From: Hygrophila difformis
Lineage: Eukaryota; Streptophyta; Magnoliopsida; Lamiales; Acanthaceae
DNA length: 64,000 nucleotides
Assembly: GCA_030278955.1 (NCBI GenBank)
Contig: JAOANR010000010.1
Span: 15,111,086-15,175,085 of the forward strand
Direction of reading: 5' to 3'
Shown here: positions 22,049 through 34,681 of the stretch, in pieces
Layout of the letters: each line of letters starts with the position of its first letter
Numbering within the stretch: the first letter of the stretch is position 1
Program-made: the position numbers and the translations under genes
The notes under the pieces: generated by a model
What the model was told of the DNA's origin: nothing
Database searches by the model: none
Seen by the model: only the letters and a program-made list of their open reading frames with translations

Positions 22049-22639
22049 TATTAAATTAAAAATTCTGAATCGTCCACTCGGATACGATGTCTCCAATGTC
22101 CACAGATCATTCAGATGAAAATGTCTACACCAGTCAGCATTCAAATATTCCAACCCTTCAAATTAAGGAGGTAAAGCTCTTTTCATTTGTTCTAATGTTT
22201 TTGTTTTTTTTTTTTAAGGTCTGGGATGATATTATTTAGTCTGGTAGGACACATGCAGCCCAATAAACTAAAAGTATGTTTTGTATGCATTATCTGATTA
22301 AGGCCTGCCCTGACCTCATACTAGAAGAAACGCATTAATTCAAAGATTGCAACTAGTTTTATTCTACTAATTTGTAAACAAGTTTTTTATTTATTTAATT
22401 TGTAACCTACTTAAATGACCAAAAATCTACAACTCACATATTCTCCATCATATTCATCATATATATATATAGTAAATTATATTATAAAGACATATACTTA
22501 TGCTCATATTCATCGCGGTACGCCCTCAATTATTAATCTTTTCACACTAGTCGGTTTTGCACCAGTCTTCAACCATATAGTATTAGTTTTTTCTAAGAGA
22601 TTACCTTGTTGGTCATTAATTGTACTTGACATGTACACA
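22049..22639. other. Intergenic, no gene seen
   Basis: AT-rich sequence with short T and AT tracts. The ORF at 22415-22648 runs across low-complexity DNA and has no recognised domain. Confidence 0.6.
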
Positions 22640-22649
22640 TTATTGTGAA

Positions 22650-23541
22650 GGATAAAAGGATTATTTAGTCTTTTTCTTTCCAAAATATCTAAATCGGTCC
22701 GTTAGTAATTTTTAGTCCCATATAGTCCCCTACGTTTGCTAATTTTTTTTCCAATTTGGTCCTAATTATATAATTAGCCTAAGGTCGCTGACGTGGCCGA
22801 AGTAAATCTCATTTTACATCCACGGTGGCCAATATGGAGTCTCCACACATAACACACCAAATTAATAAATGTTTGAAACAAATATTGAAGGCAGCCATAA
22901 CATATCACTACTCTAATAAATATCTCTATGCTCTAGTGGGTCAATTGAACCCTTCTTTACTGGGATGATGGACATAGTTTCTACATGATTCACATTGAGC
23001 CCTCATTGGGGTTACTCAACCATAAAGAAACAACAACCATTCACAACAATCACATAGGAGTTTTGGTCAACAGCTACCGCAGTGCATTTTCTTTTCGGTC
23101 TCGGTGGTTTTTGGTGTTTCTCAAGAAAATGAAAACCAATTGTGATATATGATGCGTGCAAATGAATTGTTGGTTTTTTTTTTATGGGTTGGGTAACCTC
23201 AATAAGAAAGGGCTCAATACGAACTAAGTAGAAACTATGTCCACCATCCCAGTGAAAAATGGTTCAATTGACCCGCTAGAGTCATTTTTTAGAGTAGTGG
23301 TGTGTTATGATAGCCTTCAAACATTTATTAAAATAGTGTGTTATGTGTGGAGACTCCAAATTTGCCACGGTGTATGTAAAATATGATATACTTCGGCCAT
23401 ATCAGCAACCTCATGCTAATTACATAATTAGGACCGAATTGAAAAAAATTAGCAACGTAGAGGACTATATGGGGCAAAAAATTAGTAACGGACTGATTTG
23501 GACATTTTGGAAAGAAAAAGGACTAAAAAATCATTTTTTCC
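22650..23541. mobile_element. Foldback MULE (non-autonomous), 892 bp
   Basis: Two long inverted arms of roughly 400 bases (22650 onward and back from 23541) start GGATAAAAGGATT and GGAAAAAATGATT. They share blocks such as CTTTTTCTTTCCAAAAT and GGAGTCTCCACACATAACAC. A perfect 10-bp duplication TTATTGTGAA flanks the element (22640-22649, 23542-23551), within the 9-11 bp range for Mutator-like elements. No transposase is encoded. The ORF 23343-23573 is arm sequence. Confidence 0.85.
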
Positions 23542-23551
23542 TTATTGTGAA

Positions 23552-24493
23552 TATCCTACCTCGGATATATTAAGTATATTTTAAATTTATTATATTGCAA
23601 TATTGCCTCTAGTTACATATATAGATGAAGGAATTTCACCAATAATCAATTAGTTTTGAGTTAGAATATTCTATTTATTTAAGTGCTAAGATTCCACGTC
23701 GGATGTGATGATCCATTGATTTATATAGTTGTCAAAAACTCCATCTGTAATGGGTATGCCGCATGCTATCGGTCCTCAATTCGGAAAAGATTAGGTTTTG
23801 GGTTCATGATTCAATCATTGAGATAAAAGTATTATACATTGAGTTCATTCATTGGGTTTTCATTTAATTTGCTATTTTACAAAGACATTCACTATAATTA
23901 ACATGAAAAACGAATAAATTTAATCATTGATATTATTCCTAATTACCCTTTTATTATAAAACTCCTATAGCAGTATTCTGCTATGCTTTTATATTACATA
24001 AAAATTCTCATTGTGCTCAATATCATGTTTTGGGTGACTTTCCCTATATTATTTGAACATGAATTTAATTTTACAAGGAAAAAAAAAATGCAGGAGAACA
24101 TAATTATTGAAGGGGAAGACGATGATTGATGTAATGAGGAGTTACAACCCACCACGATACACACTCACTTAAATACATGTAATGAAACACTTTGTCAATT
24201 CATTTGTTTGTCTTACTACATAATAATCCAAGAATAGTGGGCATCACTTTTTGTATTATTACTAGTATGTATTCTAGTACTAGTAAGAATTATATGTGCA
24301 CATTTTGCATACTTTATCTATGAGAAAAGACAGGGAAACCAATTCTCTCCAACGAAAATATTCTTAAATGAGACAAAATTATAATCCTCTGTATTATCCC
24401 ATCCCTAATCCTTTTAAGTATAACCCCTTTTGCTCACAAACTTCACTTTTCCATATTAGCCTCCATACCTAAATTAGCTCTTCAAATTCATCA
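23552..24493. other. Upstream region of the DUF247 gene
   Basis: AT-rich, no ORF of note. The last 100 bases should contain the promoter and 5' leader of the gene starting at 24494; AAGTATAACC near 24418 is the only weak TATA-like sequence I see. Confidence 0.4.
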
Positions 24494-26164
24494 ATGGCGG
24501 CCTTCTTTCACCAGAACAGCATAACACACCTAAGCTCCAACTTCAACGAGGACCAATGGATCGACCAGATTCGAAAAATCTTGAAGGAGGAGCTCGAGGA
24601 GGGGACCGATATTCCGGTTACAATTTTCGGCGTGCCCAAAACCCTAAAAGACATTCATCCAAATTCCTACACTCCACACACGGTTGCCCTCGGCCCTTAC
24701 CACCACCTCCGGCCTAGCCTGTACGATATGGAGAGGTACAAAGTTTCCGCGGCGAGGAGAAGCCAGAAGGAGTTCAAAGAGCTCAACCTCGAACAATTCG
24801 TCGAACACTTGATGAACTTTGATGTGAGGATCCGCGCGTGCTATCACAAGCCACTGAACTATGGCACCGAGGCGCTGGCTTGGATGATGACGATCGATGC
24901 GTGTTTTTTATTCGATTACTTCCAAGTCTCGGGCGTGAAGAAGGTTAGGGCTCTAAACAAAGTGCAATCTAGATTGGTGAATTTGGTCGATTTAGCAGGG
25001 AATAGGATTGCTCACAACGATATCATCCGGGATATAACGATGCTGGAGAATCAGATACCCTTGTTCGTCATGAGAATGATGTTGGAGTTCCAATTCTCCG
25101 ACGTGGATTCGGCCGATGAGGTCTTCCTCGAGATGCTAACACGTCTCAGCAGCGATTTATCCCCTTTTAAAGTCGGCAAGTACCAAAGGAAAATCCATCT
25201 CAAGGACTGCCCACACATCCTGGCCTTCCTGTACCAATTCATCGTGCCTAAATCTGAAGTTGCTTCCCAAATTGTCGATGTCATTGAAGAGGAAATTGAG
25301 AACGAGACGAGGACGAGCGATTCCGATTCGTCGTTCTCCAGGCCGAGCCGCATGAGGAGGATTGCCGGAAAGGCTGCCGACGTTCTTTCCAAGGCTGTGG
25401 ACTTGAGAAGGCTCGCGAAGGTGCCGTGGCTGCTCATGACCCGAATGCCTATTCTGAGGAAGTTAAAAGCGCCGATTGAGAATATGTTCAATAGCCTGTC
25501 TGAGGACAATAATGGGGAGAAGGATGAATACGGCAACGTTTTGCCCAAGCCGCCGTTGCTGGAGGAGATTACGATTCCCTGCGTGGAGGAGCTTCACGAC
25601 ATCGGCATCAAATTCGTCCCAACATACGGCGGCATCACCAGCATCAATTTCGACACGAAAACCCTAACCCTGGCCCTCCCCACGGTGGCGCTGGACGTGA
25701 ATTCCGATGTGGTCCTCCGGAACCTGGTGGCGTACGAGGCGTGTATCGCGGCGGGACCCCTGGTCCTGACGCGGTACACGGAGCTGATGAACGGTATAAT
25801 CGACACGGAGACGGACGTGGAGATCCTGTGCAGGCACGGGATCATCATAAACCATCTGAAGAGCGAGAAGGAAGTGTCGGATCTGTGGAATGGGATGAGC
25901 AAGTCCATCAGGCTGACCAAGGTCCCGTCCCTCGATAAAATGATCGCCGACGTGAACCATTACTACAATGGGAGATGGAAGGTGAAGTTTAAGAATTTCA
26001 TGGTGAAATACGTGTTCGGTTCGTGGAAGCTGCTGACATTTCTGGGGGCGGTTCTGGTGATGCTGCTGATGGGTTTGCAGGCCTTCTGCCAAATCTATAC
26101 CTGTGCTCGTTTCTTTTACATACCCGGCCTTGCTCCGGACGACGAAGATGTTCCATCTGATTAG
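24494..26164 (+). CDS. DUF247 (UPF0481) membrane-anchored protein
   Basis: An intronless ORF of 556 codons that matches the plant DUF247 family (PF03140) along its length. It has VPVTIF-type sequence near residue 41 (IPVTIFGVPKTL), HTVALGPYHH, MERYKVSAARR, MLENQIPLFVMR and a C-terminal membrane segment (LLTFLGAVLVMLLMGLQAF) followed by a short acidic tail. The biochemical role of the family is unknown. In grasses DUF247 genes lie at the S and Z self-incompatibility loci; that says nothing certain about this copy. The ATG is in good context and the length is normal for the family, so it looks intact. A paralog lies at 38675-40375 on the other strand. ORFs overlapping on the minus strand are shadows. 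Confidence 0.92.
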   Translation: MAAFFHQNSITHLSSNFNEDQWIDQIRKILKEELEEGTDIPVTIFGVPKTLKDIHPNSYTPHTVALGPYHHLRPSLYDMERYKVSAARRSQKEFKELNLEQFVEHLMNFDVRIRACYHKPLNYGTEALAWMMTIDACFLFDYFQVSGVKKVRALNKVQSRLVNLVDLAGNRIAHNDIIRDITMLENQIPLFVMRMMLEFQFSDVDSADEVFLEMLTRLSSDLSPFKVGKYQRKIHLKDCPHILAFLYQFIVPKSEVASQIVDVIEEEIENETRTSDSDSSFSRPSRMRRIAGKAADVLSKAVDLRRLAKVPWLLMTRMPILRKLKAPIENMFNSLSEDNNGEKDEYGNVLPKPPLLEEITIPCVEELHDIGIKFVPTYGGITSINFDTKTLTLALPTVALDVNSDVVLRNLVAYEACIAAGPLVLTRYTELMNGIIDTETDVEILCRHGIIINHLKSEKEVSDLWNGMSKSIRLTKVPSLDKMIADVNHYYNGRWKVKFKNFMVKYVFGSWKLLTFLGAVLVMLLMGLQAFCQIYTCARFFYIPGLAPDDEDVPSD

Positions 26165-27413
26165 ATACATTAGTACATCATTGTTTATATACTACATATG
26201 TTGGCTCAGGAAAGAAGAAGAAGAAGATCGATATCATAATTCTGCAATATCTGTAATTTTATTGTTTTATCTGTTGGATTGGTATACTGTAATAATAATG
26301 CTCTAAATTTGGTATTCTGATGAGTTTGTGAAATATGTACATATTCTTCTGTTTACATTAAATAAAATTTGGTTTTTGTTAGTATTGTGAAGGAATTTGC
26401 GAATTGCGATGCATCGAATTCCATAGCAAATTATGTCATAAAAATTAAATTTTCTTGCATAGAAAAGTTTTTGAGAGAGAAAAAATTCCCTCGCAAAATG
26501 AGTACTTTTGCTATTATAACGTGTTCGTTTTTTTTTTTTTTTTTTTTTTTAAGCATTTCGCGGTATTTGTGTTAGAAGATTTTCGTTGTTTGTGAGAACA
26601 CATTATTCATACTGGTATTACTCCGCCCATTATTCAATTTTATTAGGCTGATTAATTACATTCTCCAATCTTCTTAAATTATTCTAGGCATTACATGAAT
26701 ACATGTATACATTGTAGAACAACCAAACAATAGACAATACTACCTACATCTCGTTATAATTGTTACCTATGCCAATACACATTTTTAACGGTTAATAACT
26801 AAAATTGTGTACAATAAAAAATTATAAAAATTTGACATTCTTAAACTACAAGATTAGATTAATCTAACGAGATCTCACTTGACTGAGACAAACTGTTGTT
26901 GGTGGAATTTTTTAACTATTGCTTTATATTCATTATTATTTTGTATTGAACAATAATATCCTATATAGTTAATTCTTAGTTTTTTCGTTAATCATTGTCG
27001 AACCCTTCCCATAACTACCCTAATCATTGTCGAATCCATCCCTCCATTAGGGAAGTTATGGGACGGGTTCGACAATGATAAGCAAAAAACCAGTTGATGG
27101 ACGGGTTCGATGATGATTAGGGTAGTTATGGGACGGAATCGTCTAATTCGATATTTGTGGGATGGTTTTGGAAATTGAAAAAAACTTATGAGACTAAATG
27201 TGTTTTTTTTTCCTGAATAACATAAAATAAGATTGGACACGGATGACTGCATTAAATATTTTTTTCTTTGAATATGATGATATCATTTGTTATCATTTTT
27301 TTTTACTGAACATCCTATACAGTCTAGGAAAGGGGTGGTGGGCGGGAGCCCATGCCACAAAAATTACAAAGGGGAATAAAAGGAAGGGAAGGGGGCTGGT
27401 GGGGAATCAAACC
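26165..27413. other. Intergenic with degraded repeats
   Basis: The 3' flank of the DUF247 gene. It has a T-tract of more than 20 bases (26529-26550), a stretch at about 26617-26725 resembling 9095-9265 (TTACATTCTCCAA, ATGTATACATTGTA), half of a Stowaway-like MITE (about 26738-26890), and a foldback at about 26990-27150 (core CCCATAACTACCCTAATCAT and its inverted copy). No gene. Confidence 0.5.
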
Positions 27414-28021
27414 TAGGGGTGGGGTCGGTACGGTATACCAAAAAAATTTCGCTATACTGTATACCGTACCGAACTTTACGGTATGAAAATTTTCATACCG
27501 TTGTCGTACCGAACCTTTCGGTATACCGATCTTCGGTATACCGAAAGTTTCGGTATGCAATATTTCCATACTGTTGTCATACCGACATTTCGGTAAGTTC
27601 GATATATACCGCTATACCGAACCTTCGGTACATACCAATATACCGGTATCGCGGTATATATCGACATACCGAACATTCGATACATACCGACATATCGGTA
27701 TTGCGGTATATGCCGACATACCGAACTTTCGCTACATACCAGCATACCGGTATTGCGGTATATACCGGTATCGCGGTATATACTGACATACTGAACAATC
27801 GGTACATACCGACATACCGATACCGCGGTATATACCGAAGTTCGGTACAGTAACGGTATACCGCGGTATTAAATAATTTATACCGTTACCGTACCGAAAT
27901 CTTACGGTACGGTATGATACCGTATCAAAAATTACGGTATACTGAAAATTTCAGTATTCTCAGTATTTTTCGGTACGATATGTGCGGTATGCGATATACT
28001 CGATATTTTTCCCCAGCCCTA
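27414..28021. mobile_element. hAT-type MITE made of GGTATACC palindromes, 608 bp
   Basis: The ends TAGGGGTGGGG and CCCCAGCCCTA are inverted repeats of the hAT type. The 8-bp flanks ATCAAACC and ATCAACAT agree at only the first five positions. The interior is almost wholly overlapping CGGTATACCG-like palindromes, including a 52-bp tandem array at about 27618-27840 (four units, one with an 18-base insertion). Several ORFs on both strands (27419-27853 and others) are products of the repeat and not genes. Confidence 0.75.
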
Positions 28022-28509
28022 ATCAACATTCAACCTTCCGTTGGAAATCGGAGAACTTAACCACTTGGGCTAAGTCAAGTTTCTTTTTTAACGCATGTAC
28101 ATATGATTGAATACAATGTATTAAAGAGATGAAGTTCTCGCATATCCTATTAATAAGATGACCTGTCAAGGCTCACCCTACATTTAAAGTAAAAAAAAAA
28201 AAAAAAAAAAGCAAATGACTTCTATGGAAGCAATTAAAGAAAACAAGTAAAAAAATGATGAAAGAAAAATATTCAAACCTATCACCCCAAAATTTCAAAC
28301 AAAAAGTTATCGGTCGGTCCCAATCCCAAGCACCACAGATGACTCTCACTTGTGCATTCAAGTGACTTTAAGAAAGCAATTAATTAAAAAAAGCAAGAAA
28401 AGAAAATGATGAAAGAAAATATTCAAAACCTATCACCAGAAAATTTATGAAAATCTCAATCTCAGTATTCATGGAAGTGCTCTTATGTTAGCGTGTCCTA
28501 TAACGTGAT

Positions 28510-28862
28510 AGGATATGTGGAAAAAAAAAAAATCCAAATAGTCTCATAATTATACTTGATTTTCCAAATCATCCCATAAAAAATTTATTAACCCAATCCA
28601 TCCGGTAACTATGATAATTTTGCCCAATCCATCTCACTCATTCCTTAATGACTCTTAATGCTGATATGGCAGTGGATGGTGTTGCCACGTCAACGGCATT
28701 AGAGACACTAATCCACTGCCACATTAGTGTTCATTGTCATTAGAGGATGAATGAGATGGATTGAGAAAGATTAATATAGTTATTGGATGTATTGGGTTAA
28801 TAGATTTTTTTTATAGAATAATTTAGGAAATGAAGCATAGTCTGTTTGGTTTTTTTTTTTTT
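28510..28862. mobile_element. Probable MULE-type MITE with long inverted ends
   Basis: Arms of roughly 130 bases: CCAAATAGTCTCATAATTAT...TTAACCCAATCCATC at the left matches, inverted, ...GATGTATTGGGTTAATAGA at the right, with A and T runs at the outer edges. The centre contains two GTGGCA/TGCCAC-rich stretches. No clean target duplication is visible, so the superfamily is inferred from structure. Confidence 0.6.
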
Positions 28863-31800
28863 TCTTCCTAGGATAGGTTAACAAAGAACAAATTTTCTTC
28901 CATTTTACAATTGTTATCGTGTATATCATGCGGGTACATAAGAACACGGTGGTGAAGGTCTGAATTCCAGCCTCTCGTTCTCGTGTCCAGTGGGTCATGA
29001 GAGCAACGGGACATGCTGGACACGAATCTATTTATATATATTTGGAAAGAACAGACATACTATAAGGACAGGTCCTTTTCATATGCAATGGTACGACAAA
29101 GAGGCCAACCCAAGAGAGAAGAATCTTAACAGTCGTACGTTGGACCATCATGTTTGCATCTTCGCCGAAACTCACTTCTTGAATTTCATAGTCAACTAGC
29201 ATACCCGCCCGCGCAATGCGCGGTAAGTAAAATTTACATCGAAAAAATAAATAACATAATATTTTCAGTTTTTAAATATTTTATTACGTAATTTTGGGTT
29301 ATGCCAATTTTCTAACCACATTATTGAGAAAAATATGACAAGGTAGTTTGTAAGTAAAAATATGACAAAGTGGTTTAGCAACTATTTTCATGATCTTCTT
29401 ATTAATTTGATTGATTTAGCCCATAACAATTTTACATTACTTAATTTATATAAATTTACAATAAAATTTTTTGTAATATATTTAATTTTTCATTTTTTAA
29501 TATATCATTTTTCTAGATATATTTGTAATCATTACTTAATTTATAAATTTCATCATGTAGTACATTCGTCTTTCAGTTTATTAGATTTATTTTCTCAATT
29601 TTCCCAAATCAATGTTGTTCTTCGACTTTATGTGAACTTAAAGTAATGCAAAGAAACATATCAAAATTATAATCACGAATAATGGTAATATAGATGGAAA
29701 AAAAAAGAAAAGAAAAAAAGAAGAAAATATAATCTTATAACATTATGAACATAAACGTGCAGTGACTAATATAAATTTAATAATTAATTCATAATACTCA
29801 TATTATATTTATTCAATTAAACAAAGTTAAAAATAGTTGAATATCAAATTACTTTTTTCTCTTATTTTTGGAGTGTTATTATACCTTTAGTATTAATTAA
29901 TAACTTACACATAAATATAGGATACCTACTTTACATAAAGATGTCAAAATTGGCTGGGCCCGTTGGCCAGCCCACCCCACCTTCCCTAAATGTTGTGTTG
30001 GGTTGAACAAATAGATGCTCGTTTGGAAGCCGGTCTAAACCTGTCGTCGCTAGGGCAAGCACACGGCGGGTGCGGGTCAGCTTGCGGGCCAAGCTATTTT
30101 TTTAAATTTTTAAAGTTTGCTATGAAAGTTAAATAACATAATAATTGTATTAATGTTTGTTGGTTAGATATTAATTTAAATCATATAACATTACTTTGAT
30201 AATATTATAATTTAATTTTATATATTATTTTTGTAAAATACTACTAAAGAATTATGAAATTGACTTGAAGCTAACTAAATTAAACTAAAATAATTTTTTG
30301 GTCGGTACATATCTATTGGGTTCTTTATATTACTTTTTTTAGTTCCACAAAAACAATATCACTTTCTATATTTGTTTTGAAGCTAATTTTTTAAAAAAGA
30401 ATATAAAAAAACATTTAAATTTTTCAAAAATACTTTTATTTTTAAATTAGATAATATATTAAATTTAAATAAATAAAAATATTTTATAATATAAAATTTA
30501 TTTTTTTAATTAATTAAAAAGACCACCTGACCCGCAATCCGCCTGTCGGTTGGGCTGGGCCGAAGGCCCGCCCCTCCGTGGGCCAGTTGCCTAAAACCCC
30601 CAACTATTTTAAAATTGGATTAAAATATTTTAGAATAATAACAAATTAAAATATTTTAGAATAATCACAAATCACTATACCAAATAAAGAATTGGAAAAA
30701 AAATAAATAACTAATTTAAATCATTCTCTATTCCCCAACTACTATTATTATATAATTCCAGTGTTTAAACTCATTTGTTGTGGATTTCAAAATTCAGTTA
30801 TAATGAGGCGGGTTTAAATGACAATGGTAGAAGATACTTCCTCCGTTCTCAAATAACTGAACCATTTACATAGTAATTACTATTTATTGAGTAATTTTGA
30901 TTATTTTTTTTAACATAGTTATATAAGAAAAATATAGACAAGTGAGATATTGTTAAATTCATCTAATCACGTAGTTTCAGAATATAAATTTTTTATATTT
31001 TTTACTTATATATAGTTAGAGTTATTAATGGTTAAAAATATGTCTTGGATTGTGTGAAATGTAGGAATGTTGCAGTTATTAAAAAAACAGAAGTAGTATA
31101 TATTATTAACTTAAAAAGTACTCTCCAGCAAAAAAACTTAAAAAGTACTCCATATATAATATGAATAATATCTTTAAATCATATATCTTAAAAGGTAATA
31201 AAAATACCATATATATTCATAAAATTAAATATAAAAATAAATTTATATTACATCACTAATTAAAAGTGAAAAGAAAGTTAATTAATGCCAAATTAAGATT
31301 TCAACTTTAGCCGGACATTTAAGTTCATGGCTAATAAGGTATTTATTAATATTTTCAATTTTAATTAGTTGAATAAAATAAATTATGTTCTACATACAAA
31401 TCTTAATAATGAATTCCACATAAACTTCCATTTAAATTCTATGGATTGAATTTGAATTTTAATTAAAGCAGATATCAATTTGCCAAAATTTTTAAAAAAT
31501 TATTATAATTATATTATTACCTAATTTAAATTTATGCAGGGTAAGTATTTAATTTATTGGATTATCTTCCCAATTTTTCCAATTCAATTAAATTATTGTT
31601 GTTTTGATATTTTATAGTGAACTTAAATCAATACAAAAAATATATAAAAATTGTATCCAAAAGATAAAATATCAAAATGTGAATAACCTTTAACAAAAGA
31701 AAAAAAAATACATCAAATAAAGGGGAACATCTCCAAATTTACACTCTTCAATTTTTTTCACTATTTTCAAATCACGAATAAAGACAACAAACAAACAAAA

Positions 31801-32869
31801 ACAAAATCAATGTAAAACAAACTTTATGCTATACAAATAATTTTGAGTAGTATCCAAATTAGAATGACAAAAAAATTGTAGAATATGACTTCATTGCAAT
31901 CCTGCATTACAGCAACATGTAATCCTGCAAAAGACAATGGAAAAGCATGAAAATTATATTTAACATTACGTTTAAAAAAAACTTATTAATATTATTCACA
32001 CGCAGAGTAACAGAAAGAAAAAAAAGATTCTTACATGAATATAAAGATGAAGAATATTTTGCAACAAAAGAGAGAAAAATTAACCTGGAACAAAATAAAT
32101 ATTAGGAAAACATTGATGTGAGAACAAAAAAAATGTTTAAATATAAAATCAAAGTTAAGGAGACATATGAAAATAATGGAGAATAAGAATAAAGAAATAA
32201 AGTATGAGAGGGTGAGAACTTCAAGACCACCGTGAGATTAGATAAATGAATGGATCGGAGTATTTATAGAGCAATAGGAGATGTAGAATTGGATTTGATG
32301 TGATCATCTAAAATATATAATAGAAGTATATAATAGTATAAATTAAAGATATTATAATATTTTATTAAGTTTTTATTAGGATATTATAGATATAAATATT
32401 ATATACATATATATTTATTTGATCTCAATGAGAATAAATTTTATAATTTCAAATCCTAGAAGAATGGAAGTGATTTTCTAAAAATATGTAATATTATGGT
32501 TAAATATATTATCATATTATATTAAGATTTTATTAGGATAATATAGATATAGATATAAAATATATAAGAAAGTAAATATTAGATTTTTTCTTTTAGACTA
32601 AGAAATTGAATATTGGATTTAAATCCAAATCCCAAAATATATATCAGGATAATATATTAAATATAAGATTTTAGATTTAGAATTTTTATTTTAATTATTT
32701 TCATATGTGATTTAGGTTGTTGAAAAAGGGGGAGAATATGTGGATGAGTTGTTGAAAAAAGGGGGTGGAGAAGTGTGGGAAATTAGACTATATTACTTTA
32801 TATATATATATATATATATTACAATAAGGCCCACTATTCTTTTATTCTTTCCTAAGCTGGCAAGTCCTC
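28863..32869. other. AT-rich repeat-derived DNA, no gene
   Basis: About 4 kb with no convincing ORF. A GC motif CCCGCCCGCGCAATGCGCGG at 29206-29223 resembles the sub-terminal palindrome of plant Helitrons. A 640-bp segment (about 29940-30600) has GC-rich ends (GGCTGGGCCCG, GGGCTGGGCCG) around an AT core, like a hAT MITE. Two similar stretches (about 29575-29670 and 31555-31660) suggest an internal duplication. A 27-base direct repeat lies at about 29333-29383, a GTTGTTGAAAAAGGGGG repeat at about 32718-32770, and an (AT)n tract at 32803-32818. Confidence 0.45.
30837..31096. mobile_element. Stowaway-type MITE, 260 bp
   Basis: CTTCCTCCGTTCTCAAATAA at the left and AAAAAACAGAAGTAG at the right are flanked by TA. 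The interior matches the copies at 21599 and 34682. Confidence 0.75.
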
Positions 32870-33140
32870 ATTTTTAAAGAAAAATAGCCAAATACATTCT
32901 TTTTTTCTTTTTTTTTTATCTGAATCCGTCCTCTACTAATTTTTAATCCGATTTAGTCCTCTAACTTTGCAAATTATATTCAATTTCATCATTTTTTCAC
33001 TAATACAAAATAATTAGCTGATGTGGCATAATTAGGACAATTTCAAGTGCCACGTGGCATTTTTATAGGCCAAATTAGTCCATATTACCATCCAACTCAT
33101 CGAGTGATCCACAAGCGGACCAAATTCGCACCATTTCATC

Positions 33141-33921
33141 ATGTCAGCCCCCTGTTTACCTCTTACCCCAACTCTCCCTTTTCAGACCAAAATCCTGCTC
33201 GGATTTTTTCTTACATTCACATTGCTTCTCCATTTGGCTGCTCCCGCCACCACTACCATATCGGCAATGACTGTCGTCTCATCCCATCAAGAAAACATCC
33301 GACGGTGGGCTTCTCGGCCAACTTCAGGTCAAGAAAAAGACCAGCATTTACGGCCCCGATATCCCCCCTCTTGCAGCTCTTTGTCAAGGAAGGTTTTGTC
33401 TTCATCCTTAAAATCACTTGCAATTAACGAAAATAGTCGGAGTCATTCATAAAAATCACTTCTTTTATAAAATTCAGGCACGAAACGGACAACCGATTAA
33501 GAGTTCCCATCACGGATGCGGAAAAGCCCCGATGGGAAGTTCTTTACAATCACCTAAGCTCCCCAGAGAAAACCCCCTTCCCAAACAGCCAAAATCATCA
33601 CTGGGAATCCCCTAAAAGGAGGCTCAATTTCTGCAAAGAGCTCATCTTTTCCTACACATCCGACCGGTTCACTTTCACAGCCACCAGAAAATCCAACGGC
33701 CTGAAATTATTCAAGACGGGCCGGGTCTGGTCTTCAAGGATCAATACCCTGGAGGTGACGATGAAGGTCCCGAAAGAGACGTCCCTGTACGGACTGGGGA
33801 GAACACGCAACCGCACGGGATAAAAGATCAAGGCTGAGGAGGCGTATTGTACACGACGGATCTCTCGGCGCTTAGTCTGAATGTTGGCCTGTACGGCTTG
33901 CACACGGTGTACATGGACCTG
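33141..33921 (+). pseudogene. Captured 5' part of an alpha-xylosidase/alpha-glucosidase (GH31) gene
   Basis: The plus strand starts with an ATG at 33141 and a hydrophobic signal-peptide-like stretch (ILLGFFLTFTLLLHLAAPA). In shifting frames it then shows GH31 N-terminal motifs: GGLLGQLQVKKKTSIYGPDI, HETDNRLRVPITDAEKPRW, LIFSYTSDRFTFTATRKSNG, LEVTMKVPKETSLYGLG and YTTDLSALSLN ending in VYMDL. The likely exon 1 ends at 33387 and exon 2 starts at 33478 after a good acceptor (AAATTCAG). The donor position reads GG instead of GT. Frameshifts occur in both exons and the catalytic (beta/alpha)8 domain is absent. Intact members trim xyloglucan in the cell wall; this copy cannot. The minus-strand ORF 33652-33903 is a shadow. 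Confidence 0.8.
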
Positions 33922-33949
33922 ACACTACATAATATGTCTTGTATCAACT

Positions 33950-34681
33950 GCATAATGCACCGAGGTTGTGTCAATTGTTTAGTTACATAATTGTAGTCAT
34001 ATGAAATTGGGATTAACTTACCAGTTTTTACTGATTTGTGTGTGCGTGTCTTATTTTTTTTTCAGGATTCGAAAATGAGACACCATGAGCATTGCACGCA
34101 TTGGGGGAATGGACTTTGAAAGACTATTTTGATTAAATAAAATTATATATGATTATATATGTAATCTAATTTGACTTGTGCTATTTTTCCTTTACGCGTT
34201 GAGAATCCTAATGTTTTCGCAAAACATTTATTTTTAAACTACCTTGTATTTTGCGCGAAATAATTGCCAAAGTTGTAGGATTTGTTTTAATAGCCTTAAC
34301 ATCTCTTGGTTATTTTTCATGCAAAGTATTTATTCCAAGAGATGTGACGGTAGCATCCCCTTAATTTGGTGTTTTAAAGTTGGGGTGTTACAATTCATGA
34401 TCACTCCAACTATCCAATAATCCAACCATCGCATTATTTTATTCATTTCTCTCTCATCCAACTCATTAATATTCATCCCAACCGAACCACTCCAATTTTA
34501 CATACTTTATCAATAATCACTCAATCATCCAACCACAATACTATATATAATTATTTTAAAATTTAAAGTAGGTTAAATATATTACAATTGATATATTATG
34601 TAATTAATAAAAATATAGCAACAGTGGTCTCTATTTGTAGAGAATAAAAAATTATAAAATTTGGCATATTTTAAAATTATA
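33950..34681. other. Non-coding interior of the Pack-MULE
   Basis: AT-rich DNA without ORFs. The segment around 34200-34392 ends in GTTGGGGTGTTACA, resembling the 3' edge of a Ty3/gypsy LTR, so an old LTR fragment may be present. The stretch 34393-34560 is rich in CCAAC/CATCC motifs. Confidence 0.35.

Noticed and set aside
27419..27853. Four overlapping Tyr/Ile-rich ORFs
   Set aside because: Produced by the GGTATACC repeat array; no independent protein signal.
29190..29225. Helitron 5' terminus at the CGCGCAATGCGCGG motif
   Set aside because: The motif is suggestive, but no A|TC junction and no 3' CTRR end could be placed.
33652..33903. Minus-strand ORF in the GH31 region
   Set aside because: Shadow of the plus-strand alpha-xylosidase fragment.
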